A DNA stretch of 64,000 bases. Origin: Cryomorpha sp963836915. Its GTDB lineage: Bacteria; Bacteroidota; Bacteroidia; Flavobacteriales_D; Cryomorphaceae. The notes under the pieces were generated by a model that saw nothing but the letters and a program-made list of their open reading frames with translations, ran no database searches and was not told where the DNA came from. Numbering within the stretch: position 1 is the first letter of the stretch; the number at the start of each line of letters is the position of its first letter. Position numbers and translations under genes: made by a program. Below, in pieces: positions 42,726 to 51,884 of the stretch. The DNA is taken from contig CAWILH010000002.1 in NCBI GenBank assembly GCA_963836915.1, positions 1,116,001 through 1,180,000 of the forward strand. Direction: 5' to 3'.

Positions 42726-43898
42726 ATGACCATCTTAATTTCCCAAGCCGAAATAATCGATAGCCGCCATCCGGCAAATGGAAAGAAGCGGGATATCCTT
42801 ATAAGGAATGGGAAGATCGTAAAGATTGCTGCCAAAATATCGGACGACGCAGATGAATTGATCAAAGAAAAAGGACTTTGTGTAAGCATTGGGTGGATGG
42901 ATTTCAGGGCAAACTTTCGCGATCCCGGTGCCGAGCAAAAGGAAGATATAGCATCTGGTATCGATGCCGCCAAGCGTGGTGGTTTTACCGCAGTGGCACT
43001 CATGCCCTCTACCCTGCCAGCGGTAGATAATAAAGGTGCGGTGGAATACATCATCAACCGATCAAAGAATAAAGGGATAGAAATAATCCCAGTCGGAGCT
43101 GTTTCAAAAGGGCTGAACGGTGAAAGCCTGGCTGAGATGTATGATATGTTTCAGGCAGGAGCAAAGGCATTTACCGATGATCGACACAGCATAGCCGAAT
43201 CGGGATTGCTGCAAAGGGCATTGCTCTACACTCGAAATTTTGGCGCAAGCATACTGCATTTTCCGTACGATGCCGGGCTGGTGCCAAATGGCCAGATGCA
43301 TGAAGGCATAATCTCTACCGAGCTAGGCCTTAAGGGTATACCCGACATAGCCGAAGAAATGGTGGTGCAGCGCGATCTTTCATTGCTCGCATATACCGAA
43401 GGAAGGCTTCACCTCGGCCCCCTTTCTACCGTGGCATCGCTGAAGCTTATAGAAACAGCCCGCAAGAGCGGACTCCATATAAGTTCTGAAGTGGCTGCTG
43501 CCAATCTCATTTACGCCGATCACGATCTGACCGAATATGACTCCAATTATAAACTTATGCCGCCCTTGCGATCGGAAGGCGAAAGAAAAAAACTGGTCGA
43601 CGCGCTGAAAAAGGGATGGATCGATGTGATATCTTCTGACCACTCTCCAGAAGATGAAGAGCATAAGAAACTGGAGTTTGACTTTGCCGCGTTTGGAATG
43701 GCAGCCATCGAAGGCTTCTTTCCCCTGCTGTTTACCAAGATCGGTATGGATGTTTCGCTAGATCGATTGGTAGGTAGTTTTAGCATCAACCCGCGGAAGG
43801 TCTTGGGACTCGAGATCCTGAAATCGCAGAAGGCAGCCGTGCCAATCTCACCGTGTTCAGCACCGCGCTATCTACTTCACTTGTTAGAGCCAACCTAG
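42726..43898 (+). CDS. Dihydroorotase-like protein, metal ligands missing, frameshifted near the end
   Basis: An amidohydrolase-fold protein of the dihydroorotase family. Active DHOases carry an HxHxRDPG motif; here it reads DFRANFRDPG, so both metal-binding His are gone. The position of the later HIxHLST is HLGPLST, and the PHH of EVxPHHL is AAN in SSEVAAANL. The late Asp is kept (SSDHSPED). I expect a non-catalytic DHOase-like partner, for example of aspartate carbamoyltransferase, although a changed activity is possible. The frame is broken at about 43818 (atc cct reduced to atcct); the next frame continues EIAEGSRANLTVFSTALST... to a TAA at 43967-43969, which is the normal family ending. 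The ATG at 42726 is chosen, 5 bp after the BatA gene. Confidence 0.85.
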   Translation: MTILISQAEIIDSRHPANGKKRDILIRNGKIVKIAAKISDDADELIKEKGLCVSIGWMDFRANFRDPGAEQKEDIASGIDAAKRGGFTAVALMPSTLPAVDNKGAVEYIINRSKNKGIEIIPVGAVSKGLNGESLAEMYDMFQAGAKAFTDDRHSIAESGLLQRALLYTRNFGASILHFPYDAGLVPNGQMHEGIISTELGLKGIPDIAEEMVVQRDLSLLAYTEGRLHLGPLSTVASLKLIETARKSGLHISSEVAAANLIYADHDLTEYDSNYKLMPPLRSEGERKKLVDALKKGWIDVISSDHSPEDEEHKKLEFDFAAFGMAAIEGFFPLLFTKIGMDVSLDRLVGSFSINPRKVLGLEILKSQKAAVPISPCSAPRYLLHLLEPT

Positions 43899-44002
43899 CC
43901 ACCAAGGCTTATAATATCCCACATCTTGGCATTGAGCTTAAGGGAAAGGTGATCCGGACTTTTTATTAAAATTTCCTTTAGCTGTAGTCGGGCAATGAAA
44001 AA

Positions 44003-44761
44003 TCAACCTTTCGGATGGTGCAGCATCCGCTTGTAAATTTTCGAAAGCCTTACAGGGTGAACGCCACAGTAGAAAAGGGAGAACACCACAAAGTTGGCAA
44101 TATTGACCCTTGGATAGGAATTTATGTCATACTTCCGCGCCGATACGATCACATCATCTTGTATAAGCGTAAACTTTTCGTGTCGCTTTGCACGAATGAT
44201 AAGGTCGTACTCTTCCATTACGACATATTTGGTATCGAAACCACCAATTTTATCAAAAAGAGCTTTGGTAATGAACATCGATTGATCTCCGCCGCGCACC
44301 ATCATGACTGGAAAACGGGTAAAATAAGAAGTGAACTTTAGAGCCCGCTTTCCAGAATCAAAGCGAAATCGAAAACCACCGAAAGCCGCTCCGAGCTGTA
44401 TTTTTTTAATGATTTGATCGGCGTAGTCGGCGGGGGGCACCGTATCGGCGTGTACGAAATAGAGCAAATCATTGGTCGCTGCTTCAGCTCCACAATTGAG
44501 CTGCAAGGGTCGCAAAGCCTTTCCGGCTGCTATGAGCTTCACATCAAGACTCTCGGCGATGGCCTGCGTACCGTCCGTGCTGCCGCCATCTACGACGATT
44601 ATTTCAGGTCGACCACCATTTTCGCGCAAGCGGTGCACAGCCTTGGCAAGATGTGGCGCTTCATTGAGTGTAGGTATGATTACCGATATCGCATCGGTCG
44701 CCAATCTTAGAATTGTGACCTTTTTAGAACTTGAATTAAATCTATGTCGTACCTTTTCCAC
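44003..44761 (-). CDS. Family 2 glycosyltransferase (TIGR04283-like)
   Basis: A 252-aa GT-A fold transferase. ISVIIPTLNEA begins the domain, IIVVDGGSTDGT follows, and FVHADT is the DxD-like metal site (HAD). FDSGKRALKFTSYF, RGGDQSMFI and VMEEYDLIIRAKR fit the TIGR04283 branch, often found near rSAM/selenodomain genes. It adds a sugar from a nucleotide donor, with unknown acceptor. The first ~20 residues are poorly supported; a TTG at 44704 (ATDAISVIIP) may be the true start and would leave more room for the divergent DUF547 promoter. Confidence 0.83.
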   Translation of the reverse strand: MEKVRHRFNSSSKKVTILRLATDAISVIIPTLNEAPHLAKAVHRLRENGGRPEIIVVDGGSTDGTQAIAESLDVKLIAAGKALRPLQLNCGAEAATNDLLYFVHADTVPPADYADQIIKKIQLGAAFGGFRFRFDSGKRALKFTSYFTRFPVMMVRGGDQSMFITKALFDKIGGFDTKYVVMEEYDLIIRAKRHEKFTLIQDDVIVSARKYDINSYPRVNIANFVVFSLFYCGVHPVRLSKIYKRMLHHPKG

Positions 44762-44797
44762 GTAAATTCCTTACGATATAAAAATAAAATCAGTTTT

Positions 44798-45625
44798 ATG
44801 AAAACTTTAATTATCTCTCTATCAATCGCTTTATTCTCCACCAGTTGTAGCGCTAAGCAAGATACCAATGATGAAAAGAATGGCAAAGATGCAACAGCTG
44901 GCGAAAATGGCAAAGCCACAGCCGAAAATGACAATGCGGCAGCTTACGAAGTGGTGAACCACGATGCTTGGGACGCCCTATTGAAAAAGTATGTAAACGA
45001 CAAAGGTTTAGTAAATTACAAAGGCTTCACAGCCGATAGTGTAAAACTGAACACCTATTTAAAACAACTTGGAGATAACCCACCCTTGAAAGATGTGTGG
45101 ACACGCGAAGATCAGCTCGCGTACTGGTTCAACGCTTATAATGCCTTTACGGTGCAATTGATCATACGCAATTATCCATTAAAATCCATTAAGGACATTG
45201 CCGGAGGTATTCCATTCGTAAACACACCCTGGGATGTGAAGTTCATCCACATCGGCGATGAGACTTATGACCTCAATAATATAGAACACGGCATCGTGCG
45301 GAAGCAATTTGATGAAGAGAAAATCCATTTTGCCCTCGTATGCGCTGCCAAAGGTTGCCCGCGTCTGCGCAATGAAGCGTATACGCCCGATAAGGTGGAT
45401 GCACAGCTTATCGATCAGGCGAAGAACTTCTTCAACAGCGATAAGAATAAAATTTCTGCCGACAAGGCGGTTATTTCACCGCTGCTCGATTGGTATGGCA
45501 AAGACTTTAAGGATAAAGCGCCTTCGATGCGGGAATACATCAATAAGTACAGCGAGGTGAAGATCAAAGAAGGGGTAAAAATCGGTTACGGAGATTACGA
45601 CTGGTCGCTGAACGAGCAGAGCTAG
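44798..45625 (+). CDS. DUF547 lipoprotein
   Basis: About 275 aa. The signal peptide ends at a lipobox STSC, followed by a hydrophilic Asn/Asp/Lys/Ala linker. The DUF547 domain carries WDALLKKYVNDKGLVNYKGF, QLAYWFNAYNAFTVQLI, YPLKSIKDI, the DLNNIEHGIVR stretch and FALVCAAKGCPRL. The conserved Glu/His/Cys set suggests a papain-like hydrolase fold, which is an inference. Its last four bases overlap the convergent barrel gene. The start at 44798 is chosen for the signal peptide. Confidence 0.88.
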   Translation: MKTLIISLSIALFSTSCSAKQDTNDEKNGKDATAGENGKATAENDNAAAYEVVNHDAWDALLKKYVNDKGLVNYKGFTADSVKLNTYLKQLGDNPPLKDVWTREDQLAYWFNAYNAFTVQLIIRNYPLKSIKDIAGGIPFVNTPWDVKFIHIGDETYDLNNIEHGIVRKQFDEEKIHFALVCAAKGCPRLRNEAYTPDKVDAQLIDQAKNFFNSDKNKISADKAVISPLLDWYGKDFKDKAPSMREYINKYSEVKIKEGVKIGYGDYDWSLNEQS

Positions 45626-46728
45626 AAAGCTTCTCCGATGGTTAGGTAGAAGGCGGGCTGGCCATTGCCCACTCCTGCATCCAGCCGGATGTTGATCCGA
45701 TCTTCTTTATTGACCGCAAAGCGCAATCCGGCGCCGTAGGTAAACCGAATATTGGTAAGTGCGAGTTTATCATATCCATTACCTACGGCGCCGCTTGATG
45801 CAAAAGCGATAGCCCCGAGCCTGCCTATGATGTCGCGGCGGTACTCGGCCTGAAAGATAGCAGATGTCTTATCGCGGTAGCGCCCTTCGTAAAAGCCACG
45901 CATACGCTTATTCCCACCCAATAGCGCAAGCGAAATAAAAGGAGCATCGCCATAAATGCTTTCCGAAAAAATATTGAAAGCAATCACATTTTTCTGGGAG
46001 AAGGTATAAAAGCTCCGTATGTCGACCCGCAGCTGGGTATATTCAAAATCGCTGCCTACATAAGCTCCGTAGCGATCTATATCGAGCTCCGCGTAAGTGC
46101 CAGAGTGGCTTTCGAAGTAATTATCGCGGTTATCAAAATTGAATATTACCCCGAGGGCAGCGTTTAGCCCACCGCCACTGCCGGTGATGCGCTGATCTGC
46201 CAATAAACCTTCGGGATCAAGATCGTTGGTCTTAAAATCATCGGCCACCAGACGGATCCCGGAGTAGAATTCGGGAAAGAACTCACGCATGAACGTTGCC
46301 CGTATCCGTGGATAATCGACCCCATATAGCTCTTCGAAATCTTCGGGCACATCATTTCCAATACCGTAGAAAAAATAATTATACCGGTACCATCCCAGCT
46401 CCCCAAAGGTGGTATACTTCTCATCATCCCAATAGAGTTGGAATGGCAGGTAGGCCAAAATCTGATTCTCTAGCGTATAGGCACCGCCCAGTTGCAATTG
46501 CGACGGCCTTGAGTACTCAGGCTCACCATCAAAGCGGAAAGACAGAAAAGCCGCTGCCCCAAAACCCCAACGCGTCTCAGGCGTGTAAAATACCAGCGGC
46601 AAGCCAAAGAAAGTAGAGCCTTTAACTCCGCCCGGAATTGAATCCCTTTCACTTACCGCAAAATCCTGCGATTTTGCGCAAATCGGTATGGACAGAAAAT
46701 ACAGGGCAGACAAAAGGATTTTTTTCAC
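45622..46728 (-). CDS. BamA/TamA-family outer-membrane protein
   Basis: A 368-aa Omp85-superfamily barrel. Signal peptide MKKILLSALYFLSIPICAKSQ; then GLPLVFYTPETRWGFGAAA, FNFDNRDNYFESHSGTYAEL, LGGNKRMRGFYEGRYRDK (the conserved loop with the R-G-F/Y motif) and a final strand ending F. It lacks POTRA repeats, so it is a short member with only the barrel. The substrate is unknown. It is convergent with the DUF547 gene and overlaps it by four bases. Confidence 0.88.
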   Translation of the reverse strand: MKKILLSALYFLSIPICAKSQDFAVSERDSIPGGVKGSTFFGLPLVFYTPETRWGFGAAAFLSFRFDGEPEYSRPSQLQLGGAYTLENQILAYLPFQLYWDDEKYTTFGELGWYRYNYFFYGIGNDVPEDFEELYGVDYPRIRATFMREFFPEFYSGIRLVADDFKTNDLDPEGLLADQRITGSGGGLNAALGVIFNFDNRDNYFESHSGTYAELDIDRYGAYVGSDFEYTQLRVDIRSFYTFSQKNVIAFNIFSESIYGDAPFISLALLGGNKRMRGFYEGRYRDKTSAIFQAEYRRDIIGRLGAIAFASSGAVGNGYDKLALTNIRFTYGAGLRFAVNKEDRINIRLDAGVGNGQPAFYLTIGEAF

Positions 46729-46823
46729 AGCGCAAACTAAAGCATAAATTTAGCTCAAATGCCTAAGGGGTTCAATCTTTGTTGCGCCCTTTTCATCCAA
46801 AAAAAATATTCTACTTTGCGCCC

Positions 46824-47906
46824 ATGGTAATATTAATCAGCTTTTTCCTGCTTTCCATCATCGTCTCTTTTCTATGTTCTATTTGGGAAGCGGTACTGTT
46901 AAGCGTTACGCCGGCCTTTGTGGAACGGAAGAAAGTAGAAGCCCCCGAAACGGGCAAGTTGCTTGAGCAACAGAAGGACGACATCGATACCCCGCTTTCG
47001 GCCATACTCACCCTGAATACCATAGCCCATACGGTGGGTGCCATCGGGGTTGGTGCACAGGCAGGGGTCATTTTTGGTAGCCGTTATATTTCGATTTTCA
47101 ATATTGAGATCAGCTATGAATCGGTGATTGCTACCTTAATGACACTCGCCATTCTAATCCTATCGGAGATCATCCCAAAAACGCTGGGAGCAAATAATTG
47201 GCGCAGTCTATCGGGCTTTACTGCCAAATCGCTGCGCATTCTCACGCTTATACTGAAGCCTTTCGTATGGCTCGCAAAGCTGGTTACCAACCTATTGAAC
47301 CGGGGCGAGAAGACCAGTGTATTCAGCCGTCGCGACTTTGCTGTAATGGCAGATGTGGTAGGCCAATCGGGACAGATAAAGCAGGAAGACCATACCGTAA
47401 TAAAGAATATTCTCGCCTTTGATGAATTGATCGCCGAAGATATCATGACCCCCCGTACGGTTGCCCTTTTGGCAAATGAAGAGACTACCATTACCGACTT
47501 TTATACCAATAAAGAAGCGCTAAATTATTCGCGTATTCCGATCTACAAAGAATCCCGCGACTCGATAACGGGGATGATCCTGAAAGATGAGTTGCTCATA
47601 GCCATCATAGAAGGACAAGGCGATAAAAAACTGAAAGAAATAAGGCGGGATATCATAATACTCTCCGAAAACCTGACGCTCCGGACAGTATTGGATAAAC
47701 TCAACGACGACCGTGGCCATATAGCCGTGGTGGTAGATGGGTACGGAGCCATGCAAGGAATAGTGAGCATGGAAGATGTCTTTGAAACCCTTTTTGGAAT
47801 GGAGATCATGGATGAAACCGATGCCGTGGCCGATTTAAGGATGCACGCCAAGACCCGATGGGAAGAGCGCGCCAAAAAATTGGGAATCTCCAATCAAGAA
47901 GAATGA
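46824..47906 (+). CDS. CNNM/CBS-domain transporter-like protein
   Basis: A 360-aa membrane protein of the hemolysin C/CorC (CNNM, DUF21) family. It has three or four helices in the first ~150 residues (ILISFFLLSIIVSFLCSIWEAVLLSVTP, ILILSEIIPKTLGANNW), then paired CBS domains (about 200-340; DIMTPRTVALLANEE, VVVDGYGAMQGIVSMEDVFETLFGMEI). Members export or sense Mg2+/Co2+. The C-terminal transporter-associated domain is missing, so this is a short form. The ATG at 46824 is the first to give the membrane helix; it overlaps the next gene's start by four bases. Confidence 0.9.
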   Translation: MVILISFFLLSIIVSFLCSIWEAVLLSVTPAFVERKKVEAPETGKLLEQQKDDIDTPLSAILTLNTIAHTVGAIGVGAQAGVIFGSRYISIFNIEISYESVIATLMTLAILILSEIIPKTLGANNWRSLSGFTAKSLRILTLILKPFVWLAKLVTNLLNRGEKTSVFSRRDFAVMADVVGQSGQIKQEDHTVIKNILAFDELIAEDIMTPRTVALLANEETTITDFYTNKEALNYSRIPIYKESRDSITGMILKDELLIAIIEGQGDKKLKEIRRDIIILSENLTLRTVLDKLNDDRGHIAVVVDGYGAMQGIVSMEDVFETLFGMEIMDETDAVADLRMHAKTRWEERAKKLGISNQEE

Positions 47907-48127
47907 GCCCCAACAAGAAAAAATGGTTTATCCGTGGGGGTTTGGGTGCTGCGCTCTTTGGTTTAGGACTTTGCTGCCTTCTCGAGTCGGCTTTCCTGAA
48001 GCATGGCCATTCGGAAGTTTGGTTATGGGCCGTGGCTGGAACGATCTCGCTGGTCATCACTATTTCAGGGTTGAGCCTGCTGATCGATTCGCTTCGCTTT
48101 AAGCTAAAAATGGAAAAAGATGACTGA
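47903..48127 (+). CDS. Small two-helix membrane protein
   Basis: A 74-aa protein (MSPNKKKWFIRGGLGAALFG...) with two helices (about residues 8-30 and 37-60) and a charged end KMEKDD. The ATG overlaps the CNNM stop (ATGA), so it is translationally coupled to the transporter, and it overlaps the DUF2237 gene by 8 bp. The function is unknown. Confidence 0.65.
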   Translation: MSPNKKKWFIRGGLGAALFGLGLCCLLESAFLKHGHSEVWLWAVAGTISLVITISGLSLLIDSLRFKLKMEKDD

Positions 48128-48509
48128 GAAAAGAGATGATAAAAATGTATTTGGCGAAAGCCTAATAAGCTGCAGTACCGAGCCGCTGACCGGATATTTT
48201 AGGGATGGCTGCTGCAATACCGGGTCAGATGATCGCGGTGTGCATACCGTATGTGCGGTGGTGACCAAAGAATTTCTGGACTTTAGCAAATCAAGGGGCA
48301 ACGATCTGAGCACCCCCCTACCCGCATACCAATTCCAAGGGTTGAAGCCCGGTGATAAATGGTGCTTATGCGCGGCGCGTTGGAAGGAAGCCTATGACGC
48401 TGGCTTAGCGCCAAAAGTAGTGCTAGAAGCCAGCCACGAGCGTACTTTGGACTATGTAGGTCTCAGCGAACTCGTGAAGTTTGCCTTCAAAAAAGAAAAA
48501 GAAGTATAG
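48120..48509 (+). CDS. DUF2237 protein
   Basis: A 129-aa cytoplasmic protein of the DUF2237 family. It reads KNVFGESLISCSTEPLTGYFRDGCCNTGSDDRGVHTVCAVVT, then PGDKWCLCAARWKEAYDAGLAPKVVLEASHE. Several Cys and the CxTxPLTGxxRDG pattern are conserved in this small family. Function unknown. It is the last gene of the CNNM operon and overlaps the membrane-protein gene. It ends 3 bp from the convergent permease gene. Confidence 0.9.
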   Translation: MTEKRDDKNVFGESLISCSTEPLTGYFRDGCCNTGSDDRGVHTVCAVVTKEFLDFSKSRGNDLSTPLPAYQFQGLKPGDKWCLCAARWKEAYDAGLAPKVVLEASHERTLDYVGLSELVKFAFKKEKEV

Positions 48510-48512
48510 CGC

Positions 48513-50306
48513 TTAAAAAGGGAAGAAAAGCGGGATCAAAAAACTCGAAAGAAGCCAAAAGGCCAAGTTTAAGAAAACCCCAACCTTCAGAAAATCAGTA
48601 AACTTATACTGTCCTGCGCTATAGACCATGGTATTGGTCTGGTAACCGATGGGGGTCATGAAACTTGCCGAAGAAGCAAACATGACGGCAATCAAGAATG
48701 GGTGGGGATCTAGCCCTAGGCTTAGCGCAATGGAAATGGCGATAGGCGCCATAAGGGCAGCAGTGGCGCTATTGGACATCACTTCGGTAAGGAGCGATGT
48801 GGCCAGATAGATTCCCGATAGGATAATGACTGGGCCATAGCCATGGAGCTGATCGAGCAGAGCTGATGAGATGAGCAGGTCCAACCCCGAGTTTCGCATG
48901 GCCGGCCCTAAGCTCAGCACCCCCGCGAGCACGAAAACAATTTTCCAATTTACAGCTTCGTAGGCTTCTTTCATGCTGATATTCTTTATGGCTACGAGCA
49001 GCACTACGGCTGCTATGGCTGCAATAGAGATATCAAGGATCCCCGCAGCGGCCAGCCCTATCATTACCGCTACGATGGCCAGAGTAGTCCAAAAGCCCTT
49101 TCGGTTAAAATCAGTCACCCGATCTTCTGAGATAATGGCAAAAGGAGCGTCGCGCTCGTTTTCCATCAGCTTAAGCTGCGCTACAAAGTGGGTTTTTACT
49201 TCCGCCAAAATCACATCGCCAGACATCAACTTAACATCGTAAAGATTATCGTGCAGCACTTCTTCGCGGTGGCGTATGGCCAATGGAGCGGCGCGGAACC
49301 GGCGACGGAAATCGGCTTCGCGAAGCGTCATCCCTTCCAGTTCGGCGCTTGAAGTTATGACCATCTCTACCAAGGTTGAGTTCCCTTCATTCAGCTGATG
49401 GTCACCAATCTGCATATCGGGGTTGGCCACAATTTTGGCCTGGTCTTTCAGGGCGCGGATTTTATAGGCGCTACAGCGCGTCTTCAGCACATCTCCAGCT
49501 TCAAGCACGAAATCGCCTGGGGGCAGGGTAAATCTGGTCGCATTCCGGCATATCTCCAAAATGTCCATTTCGAGCTGGCGCACTAGGCTTGAGTTTAAGA
49601 TTTTAGCTCCCACAAGCACCGATCCTTCAAGTATTTCGATATCGGTAAGGTAATCGCGGAGTCCAAATTTTTCGGCTAGGTTAAGCTCTACTTTTCGCGA
49701 AGGCAGGATCTTAAAACCGATAAATACCACGTAGAGCGTCCCGACAGCCAGCAAGATGAGCCCAAGGGGTGACATTTCAAATATCCCGATCGGCTCCAGC
49801 CCCGCTTCGAGCGCTATACCATTTATCAGCAGGTTGGTAGACGTACCGATGAGCGTGCACATCCCGCCCATGATCGAAGCGAAAGAAAGCGGAATCAAGA
49901 GTTTTGCGGGATTCATCTTTGCTGCATGCGCTATTTGGATCACCACTGGGATGAAGACCGCAACGATCGGAGTGTTATTTACGAAGGCCGAGATAAGCGC
50001 TACCAGAAGCATCATAAGCAATAGACCGAGCCGTATATCCCGGACGAAAATACCTGTGAGCCGATGGGTCACATATTGGAGCGCCCCGGTTTTTAATAAA
50101 GCCGCGCTGAGTATAAACATGAAGGCCACGGCTATGGTGGCCGGATTACTAAAACCCGAGAGGCCTTCGCCCACACTCACCACCCCACTGGCCACCAAGA
50201 CCACGACCAGGCCTATGGCCACCACATCTATCGATACCAGCTCTGTAAGAAAAAGGATTACTGCGATTGCGATAATTACGAGGGTGATAATGGCTGCAGT
50301 GGTCAT
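48513..50306 (-). CDS. SLC13-family permease with TrkA-C domains
   Basis: A 597-aa inner-membrane protein. About ten to twelve helices surround two RCK/TrkA-C domains (residues about 200-290 and 300-380, with EGSVLVGAKILNSSLVRQ and LEGMTLREADFRRR). SxNTPxxxxxxP-type motifs are visible (FVNNTPIVAVFIPV; GTSTNLLINGI; MSNSATAALMAPIAISIA). This matches the SLC13 branch that carries anions such as sulfate or carboxylates with Na+ or H+. The ATG at 50306 opens the first helix; an earlier start would add a polar 20-residue extension. Stands alone and convergent with the DUF2237 gene. Confidence 0.9.
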   Translation of the reverse strand: MTTAAIITLVIIAIAVILFLTELVSIDVVAIGLVVVLVASGVVSVGEGLSGFSNPATIAVAFMFILSAALLKTGALQYVTHRLTGIFVRDIRLGLLLMMLLVALISAFVNNTPIVAVFIPVVIQIAHAAKMNPAKLLIPLSFASIMGGMCTLIGTSTNLLINGIALEAGLEPIGIFEMSPLGLILLAVGTLYVVFIGFKILPSRKVELNLAEKFGLRDYLTDIEILEGSVLVGAKILNSSLVRQLEMDILEICRNATRFTLPPGDFVLEAGDVLKTRCSAYKIRALKDQAKIVANPDMQIGDHQLNEGNSTLVEMVITSSAELEGMTLREADFRRRFRAAPLAIRHREEVLHDNLYDVKLMSGDVILAEVKTHFVAQLKLMENERDAPFAIISEDRVTDFNRKGFWTTLAIVAVMIGLAAAGILDISIAAIAAVVLLVAIKNISMKEAYEAVNWKIVFVLAGVLSLGPAMRNSGLDLLISSALLDQLHGYGPVIILSGIYLATSLLTEVMSNSATAALMAPIAISIALSLGLDPHPFLIAVMFASSASFMTPIGYQTNTMVYSAGQYKFTDFLKVGVFLNLAFWLLSSFLIPLFFPF

Positions 50307-50503
50307 TGAAAATGCTGGATCAAAATAAATCCTTGAGAGACAAGGCGCTTTTTTAGTAAAGTGCAAATTAAATTAAAAAATGGGCTTTGGTCTCAGCGGC
50401 AAGGGTTTATTAATTCGGTTTATACACTCTCGACCCTAGAAGCGAATCTGAAGGAATACATACATTTACTTGCATTTTTAGAAACCTGACCCCAAACGCC
50501 GAA

Positions 50504-51142
50504 ATGAAATACGAGTATATTCTCCATGTACATGTTGCTTGTGGCATCATTTCGTTTGTGGCTGGTGGTATTGCCGCTTTCGCGAAAAAGGGATCACGCT
50601 TGCATAAAACCTGCGGAAAATTTTTTGCGATTTCCCTGCTCGCTGCTTCTACCCTTGCCGTCGTGCTCAGCTCTATTCGACCGAACGCGTTTCTATTTGG
50701 AGTTGGACTCTTTACCGTTTATTTGATCACTTCTGGCTGGGTCTGCCTATTAAAAATGAAGCTTTCGCCAAAGAGAAGATGGATCAAAGGGGTTGGGATT
50801 TTTGGACTGGCATCTGCGCTGTTCATGATTTATACCGGACTGTTCGGGTATAATCTTATTCAAATAGTCTTGCTCATATTTGGAGCGATCCTGCTTATTT
50901 TTGCTTTTAAGGATGTATTTCAAACTCCCCAGCCCGGCGCATTTATAGGGATGCATGGCGGTAGAATGGGCGGCGCCTTTATCGCTTCGATCACCGCATT
51001 TTCGCTCACCAACTTTGCGGGCACGCTACCAAATATAGCGCTATGGCTGCTGCCAACCCTAATCGGTTCGCCCCTAGTAGCCATTGCAATCCGGAAATAC
51101 AAGACAAGACAGAAGGCACCGAAAGCTTTAAAACCCGATTAG
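50504..51142 (+). CDS. DUF2306-like integral membrane protein
   Basis: A 212-aa protein with about six to seven membrane helices. LHVHVACGIISFVAGGIAAFAKKGSRLHKTCGKFF resembles DUF2306-type proteins, with His residues at helix ends (heme-like spacing is possible but unproven). GMHGGRMGGAFIASITAF follows. The function is unknown; the DUF2306 assignment is by general similarity only. It begins 197 bp after the divergent permease start and is followed by another envelope gene. Confidence 0.7.
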   Translation: MKYEYILHVHVACGIISFVAGGIAAFAKKGSRLHKTCGKFFAISLLAASTLAVVLSSIRPNAFLFGVGLFTVYLITSGWVCLLKMKLSPKRRWIKGVGIFGLASALFMIYTGLFGYNLIQIVLLIFGAILLIFAFKDVFQTPQPGAFIGMHGGRMGGAFIASITAFSLTNFAGTLPNIALWLLPTLIGSPLVAIAIRKYKTRQKAPKALKPD

Positions 51143-51207
51143 CATTACCAGATGCGACTGAAAAAACTCGCGATTCTATCTGCCCATCCATTACTTTTAT
51201 GGCCTGA

Positions 51208-51744
51208 ATGATCAAGAGATTTACAGCCTTTTCTTATTTATTCCTGCTACTAGTGCCTTTCGCGGTGGTATTTTTTGCGCTCAAAGCAGAACATTACCAG
51301 CACCGCAAGAAGGTGAAGCACCAACTCATTGCCAGCATAGATCGCGATGAGCTCGTGCTCTTGGGCTTCAAAAACTCCGAAATGGGAAAACTCCTTCGCT
51401 GGGAGCACTCCAAGGAATTTGAATATCAAGGTGAGATGTATGATGTGGTGGAGCGGCAAAGCACAGCAGACAGCATGTTTTTTTGGTGCTGGTGGGATAA
51501 TGATGAGACCCAGCTCCATAGGAAGTTGGACAGGCTTTTGGCTTTAAGCCAAACTACCCATAGCCCATTTCAAAAGCGGAATGATAGATTGCTCAACGTT
51601 TTTAAATCCATGCGTCCAGAGCACGGAATACAGATCGCCCTGCACGCCTTTGTTCAAACCCTTAAAAAGAGTCCTGCAATGGACGAGATCTTGGCAATGA
51701 GCTATGCCGAAGCCCCGCCTGCTCCCCCACCCGAGCAGTTTTAG
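51208..51744 (+). CDS. Membrane-anchored protein of unknown function
   Basis: A 178-aa protein with one N-terminal helix (FSYLFLLLVPFAVVFFALKAEHY) and an otherwise hydrophilic body, with RDELVLLGFKNSEMGKLLRWEHSKEFEYQGEMYDVV. A conspicuous aromatic stretch FFWCWWDNDE is followed by a Pro-rich end (EAPPAPPPEQF). No family is recognised. It lies 65 bp after the previous gene and 140 bp before the TonB receptor, on the same strand. The receptor may need a partner, but no link is proven. Confidence 0.65.
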   Translation: MIKRFTAFSYLFLLLVPFAVVFFALKAEHYQHRKKVKHQLIASIDRDELVLLGFKNSEMGKLLRWEHSKEFEYQGEMYDVVERQSTADSMFFWCWWDNDETQLHRKLDRLLALSQTTHSPFQKRNDRLLNVFKSMRPEHGIQIALHAFVQTLKKSPAMDEILAMSYAEAPPAPPPEQF

Positions 51745-51884
51745 CCCACATCATTTCTTATCGATTCCAAACGGCCGGCCCATTTGGCTTTAGCCAATAG
51801 GCCAAACTCTGCCTGATCAAGGCTCAATGTCATGATGCGCTAAAATTTTATGTTCCAACTATTCTATAATCATCCAACCCATCC

